Below, one piece after another: positions 37,647-45,577 of a DNA stretch of 64,000 bases (within the stretch, counting starts at the first letter, position 1; the number at the start of each line of letters is the position of its first letter). The translations under genes were made by a program, and so were the position numbers. Under the pieces are notes generated by a model that worked only from the letters and a program-made list of their open reading frames with translations, made no database searches and was not told the DNA's origin. Source of the DNA: Candidatus Magnetocorallium paracelense (GTDB taxonomy: Bacteria; Nitrospirota; Thermodesulfovibrionia; Thermodesulfovibrionales; Magnetobacteriaceae); the NCBI GenBank assembly GCA_029001845.1, contig JAREWP010000075.1:124001-188000 (forward strand), in the 5' to 3' direction.

Positions 37647-38435
37647 TCAGGAATTTCCCGTTATTGTTTTAAGATAATCTCCCGGAGCAAGAGAGTCGTC
37701 AGGGGGGCGTCTGGCCAGGAAGGAGACGATTTGAGGATCGTCTGACATCTTTAGTTCATCCATCGTTCCTGTAAATACGATTTCGCCTCTGTTTAACATG
37801 ACTGCATAATCGGCGATAATATGTATGCTTGGCAGTTCGTGAGTAACCACAACGATCGTTATTTTAAATACCTTTTTCAATCTTACAATCAGCTCATCCA
37901 ACCCTGCCGCAGTAACGGGATCGAGACCGGCGGAAGGTTCGTCAAGAAAGAGCAGATCGGGGTCCAGAGCCATTGCTCTGGCTATGCCGGCTCTCTTTTT
38001 CATACCTCCCGACAGTTGTGAGGGATATAACCCGCCTGAACCGGAAAGCCCTACGAGATCGAGTTTCATCCTGACCATGATATCGATAGTGGAACCCTGC
38101 AGTTTTGTATGTTCCGTTACAGGCAACGCCACATTATCGGATACAGTCAGGGAGTTCAATAAGGCGGCGCCCTGAAAGAGCACTCCCATCTTTTTTCTCA
38201 CATCGATCATTTCAATTTCGCTTAAGGATGTGATATCCCGTTCATTTATAAAAATATTTCCCTTTGTCGGTTTCAGGAGCCCGATAATATGCCTTAAGAG
38301 AGTACTTTTACCGGATCCGCTTCCTCCCAGTATCACTGTAGTCATACCGCGAGGGATAGAGAATGTTACGTTTTTCAATATCTCCCTGGTACCGTAATGG
38401 GTAACCAGTCCTTTCACTTCAATTGCTTTTTCCAT
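37647..38435 (-). CDS. mlaF: Mla-type lipid ABC transporter ATPase
   Basis: 262 residues from ATG 38435, which starts one base after the MlaE stop; the longer frame to 38483 would lie inside mlaE. IEVKGLVTHYG start, Walker A GGSGSGKSTLLRHI, Q-loop GVLFQGAAL, signature LSGGMKKRAGIARA and Walker B LLFLDEPSAGLDPVTA. The LSGGM signature and FQGAALL/SLTV loop are typical of MlaF. It powers phospholipid movement between inner and outer membranes together with MlaE. The MCE protein MlaD, usually next, is not seen downstream; the plus-strand repeat at 37.5 kb follows, so the rest of the pathway must be elsewhere. Confidence 0.88.
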   Translation of the reverse strand: MEKAIEVKGLVTHYGTREILKNVTFSIPRGMTTVILGGSGSGKSTLLRHIIGLLKPTKGNIFINERDITSLSEIEMIDVRKKMGVLFQGAALLNSLTVSDNVALPVTEHTKLQGSTIDIMVRMKLDLVGLSGSGGLYPSQLSGGMKKRAGIARAMALDPDLLFLDEPSAGLDPVTAAGLDELIVRLKKVFKITIVVVTHELPSIHIIADYAVMLNRGEIVFTGTMDELKMSDDPQIVSFLARRPPDDSLAPGDYLKTITGNS

Positions 38436-38436
38436 A

Positions 38437-39243
38437 TCAGGTAAAAAAGAAAAACAGGATAGTAAAAAAGAGATCAAATACAATGACCAGTATTATAGAG
38501 GCAACTACGGCGGCAGTTGTCCGCTTCCCCACATCTTCAGCTCCCCCCTCCACTCTGAGACCCTGATATACGCCTACCAGGGTGATCACTATGCCAAAGG
38601 CAAGGGCTTTTACCAGACCTGTGAAGATATCCTGTATGGCAAGGGAGTTAATGGTTTGTTCTATATAGGCCCCGGGGCTTAGTCCAAGCATGGTTGACGC
38701 AAGGATCGTTCCGCCTGTTATGCCGGAAAAATCGGCGATAAGCGTCAAGGCGGGCATCATAATCATAAGAGCGATCAGTTTAGGAACAATGAGATAGCGA
38801 ATCGGGTTTATGCCCATTGTGACCAGTGCGTCGATTTCTTCTGCCGCCTTCATTGAGCCGATCTCGGCGGCAAAGGCCGAACCGCTTCTGCCCGATACGA
38901 GTACTGCCGTCAGAATGGGGCCAAGCTCTCTTGTTAAGGATATGCCTACCAGGTCCGCTACATATATAAGGGCTCCAAACTTCTTTAACTGATAAGCCGC
39001 CTGAAGAGCCAGAATGACACCGACAAAAAAGGATATAAGCGAGACGATGGGCACGGAATTATATCCTGTGCGAACCATTTCGACTATGCTTGCCCTTATT
39101 CTCGGCGGCCTTCCCGTTAGGGGGGAGATAAATGTCTGGTAAAAGACGCTGTTTATAAGTACGGATATCGTGTTTAAACTGTCAAGCAGGGAGAGAAAGG
39201 TTTTACCGGTATAGCCGAAAATTTCCTTAACAGGCAACGGCAT
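38437..39243 (-). CDS. mlaE: Mla-type lipid ABC transporter permease
   Basis: About 268 residues from ATG 39243 (MPLPVKEIFGYTG); an ATG at 39279 would extend the overlap with the STAS gene. About five membrane segments; the family core RELGPILTAVLVSGRSGSAFAAEIGSM is present, as are EEIDAL and YLIVPKLIA. It forms the transmembrane part of the phospholipid transporter. The start overlaps the end of the STAS gene by 17 bases and the stop is one base from mlaF, so the three products are translationally coupled and probably made in fixed ratio. Confidence 0.9.
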   Translation of the reverse strand: MPLPVKEIFGYTGKTFLSLLDSLNTISVLINSVFYQTFISPLTGRPPRIRASIVEMVRTGYNSVPIVSLISFFVGVILALQAAYQLKKFGALIYVADLVGISLTRELGPILTAVLVSGRSGSAFAAEIGSMKAAEEIDALVTMGINPIRYLIVPKLIALMIMMPALTLIADFSGITGGTILASTMLGLSPGAYIEQTINSLAIQDIFTGLVKALAFGIVITLVGVYQGLRVEGGAEDVGKRTTAAVVASIILVIVFDLFFTILFFFFT

Positions 39244-39562
39244 TGTCGACACTTTCATAGATATCGAAAACACTGTCAAGTCTTGCGAACCTGAATATCT
39301 CCATCACACTGTCGGGTATGCCGGTAAGCCTGAGAGCGCCACCATATTCCATCATACTCTTTAGCACTTCTACGAATGTGGCTATGCCGGAACTGTCTAT
39401 ATATGAGACTCCCCCAAAATCTACAATAAGAGGTGTTATCTTTCGATCCACAAGTTTCATTAACTCCTTTCTCAGTACAGGAGAAGAGTGCATATCGATC
39501 TCACCTGAGAGGTAAAATGCCTTTTTGTCATTTTTTGTTACTGCTTCCAGTCCGATATTCAT
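39227..39562 (-). CDS. STAS-domain protein, MlaB-like / anti-anti-sigma
   Basis: 111 residues with a clear GAGGAG site before the ATG. A single STAS domain: LSGEIDMHSSPVLRKEL, IVDFGGVSYIDSSGIATFVE; the DSSG at residues 56-59 keeps the full phosphorylation motif. By position, overlapping mlaE, it should be the MlaB subunit that regulates the transporter ATPase. By company, downstream of an RsbW-like kinase and an RsbU-like phosphatase, it should be a phospho-switch partner. Both roles may be combined: phosphorylation of this protein could control lipid transport. Confidence 0.87.
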   Translation of the reverse strand: MNIGLEAVTKNDKKAFYLSGEIDMHSSPVLRKELMKLVDRKITPLIVDFGGVSYIDSSGIATFVEVLKSMMEYGGALRLTGIPDSVMEIFRFARLDSVFDIYESVDNAVAC

Positions 39563-39610
39563 TTTTTTGCTCCTCTGTTCCGTAAGTTTTCATATCTTCA
39601 ACTCAATACC

Positions 39611-39646
39611 ATTAACTTAAGGGGTGCTTTGCTCCTTAAGTTAATG
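39611..39646. repeat. Perfect 12-bp-stem hairpin between RsbW-like and STAS genes
   Basis: ATTAACTTAAGG and CCTTAAGTTAAT flank GGTGCTTTGCT. The right arm and following GACATTG are shared with the region upstream of rne (~30584-30602), so it is a repeat as well as a hairpin. It sits inside the operon and may lower expression of the Mla genes relative to the signalling genes. Confidence 0.65.
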
Positions 39647-39664
39647 ACATTGATCTTCAACTTA

Positions 39665-40078
39665 TTAAGAACTTACCCTGTTTTTTATTAATATAAGTCT
39701 GTTACCCTCTTTTCTTTCACTGTCAAAATCGAAGACATCGAAGGTGCGTTTAACCAGATGTACGCCAAGCCCGCCTGGTCTCAAATCTTCAAAGTCCCTG
39801 CCGCGAACCTTTTCGGGCTCTGTTTTCGTCCCATTATCTTCGATTATGACAAGGAATTCGGAATCTGTTATATTAAATTTTAAAGTTATCTCGCCCTCTG
39901 TGTCTCCTCCGTATGCATGGCGTATAACGTTTGTGCATGCCTCTGTGAGAGCGACTTTAATCTCGTTTATTATAACATCGGAAATTTCAAAAATCTCGCC
40001 CAATTTTTCTATTACAGCCCTTAGCATTGTAAGATATTGGGGATGAGAAGGAATCGTAAGAATCGTCGAATACTTCAT
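39665..40078 (-). CDS. RsbW-type anti-sigma serine kinase, second
   Basis: 137 residues, HATPase_c_2 fold: N-box ALTEACTNVIRHAYGG, G1 IIEDNGTKTEPE and lid/G2 PGGLGVHLVKR. Unlike the copy at 35.2 kb it keeps the DNG aspartate, so ATP binding and kinase activity are likely. It lies 21 bases after the PP2C phosphatase gene and ~100 bases before the STAS gene on the same strand, the classical phosphatase-kinase-antagonist set. No sigma factor gene is adjacent, so its target may not be a sigma factor. Confidence 0.86.
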   Translation of the reverse strand: MKYSTILTIPSHPQYLTMLRAVIEKLGEIFEISDVIINEIKVALTEACTNVIRHAYGGDTEGEITLKFNITDSEFLVIIEDNGTKTEPEKVRGRDFEDLRPGGLGVHLVKRTFDVFDFDSERKEGNRLILIKNRVSS

Positions 40079-40099
40079 TTTCTAAAAATGATAAAAGAC

Positions 40100-41422
40100 C
40101 TAAACAGCCAATCTCCTTAATTCCAATAAAGTCAGGTCGTCAGCTTTCACTGCTCCCATAGAAAATTCGTTAATATAACTAAAAATTCCGTCTATAATGT
40201 CTTCGTCATATCTGTGGTCTCTGACATATTTGACAAAGCCGTCGAAGCCAAGCCTGAGCCCCTTTGCATTTAAAGCATCGAAAACGCCGTCAGTAAAAAA
40301 GAGCATCTTCTCTCCGATGCCGAGAGATATATTACTTGGAGGGTAAGGGGAGGGAAAAGTGCCAAGGGGAAGCCCTGAAGGAATTTCCACGACTTTGACT
40401 TCATCGGATGTAAAGTGAAGAAATGGCGGATGACCTGCCGAAGAGAGTTGCAGCTCTCCTGTATGCACATCGATTAACATATGCAAAGCTGTGAGGAACA
40501 TTCCTCTCGGTGCGTTTGAAAGAAGTCCGTTAAGGCGTTTGAGCATTACCTCTGTGGAATCGGTACGAGAGGCCAGCCATCTGAAATCGCCGAGGGCTTT
40601 GACCATATATAATGCAGCAGATACGCCCTTACCCGAAACATCGCCGATCAATGCACTTACTTTGTCCCCTTCAGGCTCCAGTATATCGTATATGTCGCCT
40701 CCGATTTCAGAGGCCGATATATTAAAGGCCGTTATTTTTATGCCTCCTCTTTCATATACAGAAGATTCAGGCAGAAAATTTCTTAAGAGAGCCATCGCAA
40801 TGTCGATTCCAAGTTTAAGGCGTTCCCTTTCAGAGGATTCCCGATAGAGGGTTTTTTCATGAAACATAGCGTTTTCTATTGCAATGGCAGCGTGTTTTGA
40901 CAGTATATTGAGCAATTCCAGGTCGGACTCTTCAAAACTCTCTTTCTCCTGTGGATTCAGCACTTCGATTACCCCTGTAAAACCTCTTTCGCCAATCATG
41001 GGAGAGGCGACCAGACTCCTTGACGGTACGCCGGCGATCCTGTCTGCAATGAGGCAGAGGTTACCTTCCGATTGGGCGTCTTTCACGAGGAGAGGTTTTT
41101 TCGATTGAGCAACCATGCCTGCTATACCCTGACCTATGTCAAGACTCGCCTTTTTTTTGAGAGAGCAAAAAAAGCTGTCCTCCTCTTTGAGCACTTCCGG
41201 TACTTCCAGCATGTTTGAGTCGCTGTTGTACAGAAAGACCAGACATATCTCTCCGTTTAAAGATATCTGAATATTTTCGACAATAGAGGATAGCGCATCA
41301 TTTAAACTCAGGTGTGAAGATATGGAAGACAGTATATCGAATATGGAATCTCCATTAAAGGTCTTTATGGCGATTTCATGGCAATTGCCTTCGGTAATCG
41401 TTGGGTTCGATTTGTGAGTCAT
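40100..41422 (-). CDS. GAF-PP2C (SpoIIE/RsbU-type) serine phosphatase
   Basis: 440 residues, soluble. The first ~190 residues form a GAF sensor (SIVENIQISLNGEICLVFLY, DIGQGIAGMVAQSKKPLLV, LLNILSKHAAIAIENAM). A helical linker leads to a PP2C-like phosphatase at ~220-440 with GGDIYDI, LIGDVSGKGVSAALYM, LSSAGHPPFLHF and FFTDGVFDA, whose acidic residues bind the two metal ions. It should dephosphorylate the STAS protein of the same operon in response to a ligand or redox signal bound by GAF. First gene of the minus-strand set reaching mlaF. Confidence 0.9.
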   Translation of the reverse strand: MTHKSNPTITEGNCHEIAIKTFNGDSIFDILSSISSHLSLNDALSSIVENIQISLNGEICLVFLYNSDSNMLEVPEVLKEEDSFFCSLKKKASLDIGQGIAGMVAQSKKPLLVKDAQSEGNLCLIADRIAGVPSRSLVASPMIGERGFTGVIEVLNPQEKESFEESDLELLNILSKHAAIAIENAMFHEKTLYRESSERERLKLGIDIAMALLRNFLPESSVYERGGIKITAFNISASEIGGDIYDILEPEGDKVSALIGDVSGKGVSAALYMVKALGDFRWLASRTDSTEVMLKRLNGLLSNAPRGMFLTALHMLIDVHTGELQLSSAGHPPFLHFTSDEVKVVEIPSGLPLGTFPSPYPPSNISLGIGEKMLFFTDGVFDALNAKGLRLGFDGFVKYVRDHRYDEDIIDGIFSYINEFSMGAVKADDLTLLELRRLAV

Positions 41423-41734
41423 ATATATTATTATCAGATTTCATGGAACAGTGTCAATCAGGCAAAGCATGGCATGGGCAGCTACATTGGCTGTCCATGC
41501 AAGCTCTCTGTGCAATATTTGCACATCCAATATGGTAAGGTGTGCAATCTTATCTCAGTATTCCTATTTTTTTATTGCCCGAGAATTGATAAAAAGGCCG
41601 GATTTTGGCGCATCGGGGCATAATCTAAAAAGATTATCAACCGGCACGGTATTTGATATATATTTATTAAACACTTTAATTTAAATTAAAACATATAAAT
41701 TATAAAGATCAGAGAATTAAGGAGGTATTATAAA
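41423..41734. promoter_or_regulatory. Divergent promoter region, weak sigma-54-like site
   Basis: About 310 bases between the phosphatase operon and the glycine-rich protein gene, no reading frame of value. On the plus strand 41641-41657 reads CCGGCACGGTATTTGAT, close to TGGCACGN4TTGCW but with GA where the -12 GC should be, so I rate it weak. A stem AATCT/AGATT lies just upstream at 41623-41637. The small-protein start has a strong AAGGAGG site. Confidence 0.35.
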
Positions 41735-42007
41735 ATGGCAACAAACGAATTCGCTAACATGAGTAAGTCAGGAGGAGATTCATCCATTGGTCAGGCCGGC
41801 ATGTCCACAGGGGCAGAAGGCGGGAGCGCTTCAGGTACCGGAGAAGGGGACGTTAACAGCTGGTGGTGGGGTCTTGGCGGAGGTTACGCAGAAGGAACCG
41901 GTTATGCATCTTCCGGAGCCGGCGCTGTCGGTCAAAATGCAATCGGCTCTTCCGGCGGCGGAGTAACTGACAATACAGATATCGATTCTATTAATATTTC
42001 ATCATAG
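41735..42007 (+). CDS. Glycine/serine-rich small protein, unknown
   Basis: 90 residues, about half Gly, Ser, Ala and Thr, with no basic residue after K11, a central NSWWWGLGGGY and an acidic-polar end TDNTDIDSINISS. No signal peptide, membrane helix or known domain is recognised. It is real by signals: AAGGAGG at ideal spacing before ATG, and a perfect 16-bp-stem terminator 45 bases after the stop, so it is a single-gene transcript probably expressed strongly. The composition suggests an unstructured or fibre-like protein, or a secreted/modified peptide precursor; I cannot choose. Confidence 0.7.
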   Translation: MATNEFANMSKSGGDSSIGQAGMSTGAEGGSASGTGEGDVNSWWWGLGGGYAEGTGYASSGAGAVGQNAIGSSGGGVTDNTDIDSINISS

Positions 42008-42051
42008 ATTGTCCCATCTGCAAAAGAGACTGAGAACTGCAGAACCCAGAC

Positions 42052-42094
42052 AAAGAGGCGGAATCGGCGCGCATCCGATTCCGCCTCTTTTATT
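42052..42094 (+). terminator. Strong intrinsic terminator
   Basis: AAAGAGGCGGAATCGG and CCGATTCCGCCTCTTT form a perfect 16-bp stem around CGCGCAT, followed by TATTTT. It ends the glycine-rich protein transcript. Confidence 0.9.
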
Positions 42095-42268
42095 TTCGTC
42101 CCGGCCGTGTGTCGTTGCTCCGGTGTGTTTGTTCGTTAGCTACCACCGGGGCAGACACGCAGGTCTGCCCCTACGAATCCCCGATCCCTGTGAAGGGTTC
42201 ATTCTATTTGTTCATCAAAGTGTTATAATACAATCTTTCTATAAAAATTTTAAGAGGAATAATTTTGT

Positions 42269-43474
42269 ATGTTAAAAACAGATATTTTAGTAGTCGGGGC
42301 CGGGATAATCGGTCTTTCGATAGCCAGGGAAATCAATTCCAGAGAGCCCGATGCGAAGATTCTAATCATTGAGAAGGAGCCTCAGCCTGCTCTTCATGCC
42401 AGCGGCAGAAACAGCGGCGTGTTGCACGCCGGTTTCTACTATACACCGGACAGCTTTAAGGCGAAGTTTTCCGTTGAAGGAAACAGAATGCTTACGGAGT
42501 ATTGCCTTTCCAATAATCTCTCTATTAACAGGTGCGGGAAGGTCGTAGTGGCTATGAATGACAAAGAGCTGGAGTACTTATATGAATTAAAGAGCCGTGG
42601 AGATAAAAACGGTGTTACCCTTGATTTGATCGATGAAAAGCAATTAAACGAGATTGAACCAAATGCGAAAACTTTTAAAAACGCACTCTTTTCTCCAACA
42701 ACATCAACAGTGAATCCCAAGGAGGTCGTCAGCCGAATCAGCAGCGAACTGATTAGTAAAAAATCTATAACAGCTATATATAATGAAGGATTTATTAAGA
42801 GAGTAAAAAAAAGCAGGTTATTAACTAAGAATAACGAAATCTCCTGTAAATATCTGATAAACGCTGCGGGATTATATGCAGACAACGTGGCCGGGCAGTT
42901 CGGAGCAGGAGAGAACTATATTTTAATCCCCTTTAAAGGGCTATATATGAAATATAATGACGACACTCTGATAAGAAGGCACATCTACCCTGTCCCGGAC
43001 AAACGCTATCACTTCCTGGGCGTTCACTTTACAAAGACTGTTGACGGCGGAGTAAAAGCAGGGCCTACAGCGATACCGGCGCTATGGAGAGAAAACTATA
43101 GTGGTCTTTCCAACTTCAAATTCAGGGAATTTATCGATATACTCCTTGCCGATGCCAGACTCTATCTAAACAACTCTTTTAACTTCCGGGACCTTGCTCA
43201 CACAGAAATCAGAAAATATGGGAAAAAGAAGTTTATCGATGACGCGGCATTGCTTACAAAAAGCATAGATAAAAGCAAATTCGGCGACCGACTGCCGGCA
43301 GGGATCAGGGCGCAATTGGTGGATACAAGGAATTATAAACTTGTAAACGATTTTATCATGGAGCATAAAGATAATTCCACCCATATTTTAAACGCCGTAT
43401 CGCCTGCATTTACCTGCGCTTTTTCTTTCTCAAGGTATGTCACGGATAAAGTGATGGAGCGTTTGGATATTTAG
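42269..43474 (+). CDS. lhgO: FAD-dependent oxidoreductase, L-2-hydroxyglutarate oxidase-like
   Basis: 401 residues of the DAO family. VVGAGIIGLSIAREI is the FAD dinucleotide motif; HASGRNSGVLHAGFYY is the LhgO/YgaF hallmark; YLINAAGLYADNVA and PFKGLYMKY follow, as do HFLGVHFTKTVDGG and GPTAIPA. It should oxidise L-2-hydroxyglutarate to 2-oxoglutarate, feeding electrons to the quinone pool, or remove this metabolic by-product. Substrate could differ in distant members. The gene is flanked by a 260-base gap upstream and stands alone. Confidence 0.83.
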   Translation: MLKTDILVVGAGIIGLSIAREINSREPDAKILIIEKEPQPALHASGRNSGVLHAGFYYTPDSFKAKFSVEGNRMLTEYCLSNNLSINRCGKVVVAMNDKELEYLYELKSRGDKNGVTLDLIDEKQLNEIEPNAKTFKNALFSPTTSTVNPKEVVSRISSELISKKSITAIYNEGFIKRVKKSRLLTKNNEISCKYLINAAGLYADNVAGQFGAGENYILIPFKGLYMKYNDDTLIRRHIYPVPDKRYHFLGVHFTKTVDGGVKAGPTAIPALWRENYSGLSNFKFREFIDILLADARLYLNNSFNFRDLAHTEIRKYGKKKFIDDAALLTKSIDKSKFGDRLPAGIRAQLVDTRNYKLVNDFIMEHKDNSTHILNAVSPAFTCAFSFSRYVTDKVMERLDI

Positions 43475-43635
43475 GGCTCAAGATGTGGATACTTACTAAG
43501 TATAATAATGCATTACTACTCAACTTCTGCCATGCTCTTCACATTCTTCCCAAGGATATTGTCCTCTATTAAAATAAGGGAACTCTCACCGGAGTCGACC
43601 TTGTGTTTCAAATTATTAGCCGTGTATAATAAAAC

Positions 43636-43905
43636 ATGGCTACGGTTACTTTCGACACATTAAAATTCGTAGAGTGCTTAAAAGAACATGACTTTACCGA
43701 AGAACAGGCCAAAGGTTTGTCAGAGGCATTTAAAGAAGCACAAAACACCTCTCTACAGGACTTAGCCGCAAAGGGAGATATTAAAGAGCTTAAGCATGAA
43801 ATAAAAGAGCTTGAGCTTCGCCTGAAACATGACCTCACACTAAGACTCGGAGGTATGCTGGTTACAGGTATAGCCGTCATCGCCGCTCTTGTTAAGTTGC
43901 TTTAA
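43636..43905 (+). CDS. DUF1640 coiled-coil membrane-anchored protein
   Basis: 89 residues. MATVTFDTLKFVECLKE start, a predicted coiled coil from ~30 to 68 (ELKHEIKELELRLKHDLTLRLGG), and one C-terminal membrane helix ending VIAALVKLL. This is the typical layout of the DUF1640 family (distantly related to the MCUR1/CCDC90 group). Function in bacteria is unknown; such genes are often multi-copy. It stands alone with no clear operon partner and no strong ribosome site. Confidence 0.82.
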   Translation: MATVTFDTLKFVECLKEHDFTEEQAKGLSEAFKEAQNTSLQDLAAKGDIKELKHEIKELELRLKHDLTLRLGGMLVTGIAVIAALVKLL

Positions 43906-44038
43906 TTGGGTTTTCATTTCATTTGATTACACTATTTCACCAATGAAAGACAGTCAGGTTATTTCGTAACAGTTCCTTCACCAGATTATCTCTATCCACT
44001 TTTCTGCCTCCTCCCGTAATACAGTTGCACGATTATTT

Positions 44039-44956
44039 TTAAATTGGTATTGCAATATCTTCGGCTATCTCCTTTATGATCTTCTTTGTTCCTCTTATAT
44101 CTGTCTTTGCCTTAAGTAATATCCTGTGGCCGAATACAAGGGGGGCCATATCCTTTATATCTTCAGGTAAAACGTAATCTCTTGCCGAATAAAAGGCGGA
44201 GCCCTTAGCTGCGGAAAGCAGGAACTGAGCGCCCCTGGTGCTTACTCCGAGCCTGATTCCGTCATGGTTTCTTGTGGCTGTAACAATATTCAAAATATAC
44301 TCGATAAGGCTCTCGTCGATATGTACTTTCCTAACCTCTTTTTGAACTTCGATTAGCTGTTCAGCAGTAATTACAGGGGTAAGTTTTTCTACAGCTTCAA
44401 AGCCTTTCATCTCCATCAGTGCTTTTTTTTCGTTTTCATAAGAGGGATAGCCAAGCCTGAGATGTATTAGAAATCTGTCGAGCTGGCTTTCAGGCAAAGG
44501 AAAGGCGCCCTGTGACTCGAGGGGATTCTGAGTGGCGATTACCATAAAAGGATCGGGAAGACGGTAGGTTTCTCTCTCTATTGTGACTTTTCTCTCGTTC
44601 ATTGCCTCGAGTAATGCGGACTGTGTTTTGGGATTCGTTCTGTTTATCTCGTCTGCAAGTACTATATTGGCAAATACAGGCCCTTTTCTGAATTCGAATG
44701 TTCGTTCCAGGGGATTATAAAGATTGACGCCCAATATATCCGAGGGCAGGAGGTCGCTTGTAAATTGTATTCTGTGAAAGGAGCAGTTTGTGGCCTTTGC
44801 CAGAGCGAGAGCCAAAGTGGTCTTGCCAACTCCGGGAACGTCCTCGATCAGCAGATGGCCTCCTGAAATGAGAGCCACAATAGCCGTTTTTATAGCTTCC
44901 TCTTTCCCTCTCAAAAGGGAGGATATCTCATTTTTTATCGATTCTGTGAAAGACAT
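44039..44956 (-). CDS. MoxR-type AAA+ ATPase
   Basis: 305 residues: Walker A DVPGVGKTTLALALAKA, Walker B LADEINRTNPKTQSALLEAMNE, sensor 1 VIATQNPLESQGAFPLPESQLDRF, and the lid domain with STRGAQFLLSAAKGSAF. MoxR ATPases act as chaperones that help insert metals or mature protein complexes, usually next to a DUF58 protein with a VWA-like domain. No such partner is adjacent on the same strand; downstream lies the oppositely oriented DUF1640 gene, so this copy is an orphan here. Confidence 0.9.
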   Translation of the reverse strand: MSFTESIKNEISSLLRGKEEAIKTAIVALISGGHLLIEDVPGVGKTTLALALAKATNCSFHRIQFTSDLLPSDILGVNLYNPLERTFEFRKGPVFANIVLADEINRTNPKTQSALLEAMNERKVTIERETYRLPDPFMVIATQNPLESQGAFPLPESQLDRFLIHLRLGYPSYENEKKALMEMKGFEAVEKLTPVITAEQLIEVQKEVRKVHIDESLIEYILNIVTATRNHDGIRLGVSTRGAQFLLSAAKGSAFYSARDYVLPEDIKDMAPLVFGHRILLKAKTDIRGTKKIIKEIAEDIAIPI

Positions 44957-45211
44957 GTCGTCTATTTTATCTCAAAAATCAGTATTAGGCAAGAGAAATC
45001 CGAGACAACGGACGTTTCTGTTGCCTCACAAGAAATCCATATGTTAATATTGATAAATGTTCAAAAAATTTTTAAACACTGCCCCCTGCCACTTTCAACA
45101 TATTTGAAGGTGATTTTCAGCTGAACCTGTCGGTCTGTGAAGTAGAAAAAGCAACAATCAATGTGGGATAAAGGTTACGACCTCAAAGAATAGAAGGTTA
45201 CATATAAAATC

Positions 45212-45556
45212 ATGAGCAGAGATTTAATTAAAAAAAATGTCGGAGAGCTTAAGAAAAAAGAAAGAGGCGAAAATCTGCCCGAAAAAATCGGTGATGGAGG
45301 AAATTCGTTTTTCAGCTTTCGTTATTCCTATAAGTCCGTTTCCTCTTTCGGAGGCAAAACCCATGTCAAAGCCAAAGAAAAACGTTTTCAAAACGGCAAG
45401 CTGGAGGAGGAAGAATTCGAAGGTGTAATGGACGGTAATGTCTATGAAAAAGCAGCTAAGGATATGCAGAGCAATTTCATGAAATCTTTTTCAAACCTGC
45501 TGAATCCTTTCTCTTTTTTGCTTCCCGGCGATTCCGATAAAGACAGAAAAAAATAG
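45212..45556 (+). CDS. Hypothetical protein, 114 residues
   Basis: No family recognised. Highly charged, lysine-rich, with a probable beta-strand middle (SFFSFRYSYKSVSSFGGKTHVKAKEKRF) followed by an acidic helix (LEEEEFEGVMDGN) and a small hydrophobic stretch FLLPGDSDKDRKK at the end. No signal peptide. Start ATG 45212 has only a weak site upstream. It precedes the CDP-alcohol phosphatidyltransferase-like gene by 21 bases and could be co-transcribed. It is supported by the absence of overlapping genes and ordinary codon use, not by homology. Confidence 0.55.
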   Translation: MSRDLIKKNVGELKKKERGENLPEKIGDGGNSFFSFRYSYKSVSSFGGKTHVKAKEKRFQNGKLEEEEFEGVMDGNVYEKAAKDMQSNFMKSFSNLLNPFSFLLPGDSDKDRKK

Positions 45557-45577
45557 TCTCACTTTACATACATCCTC

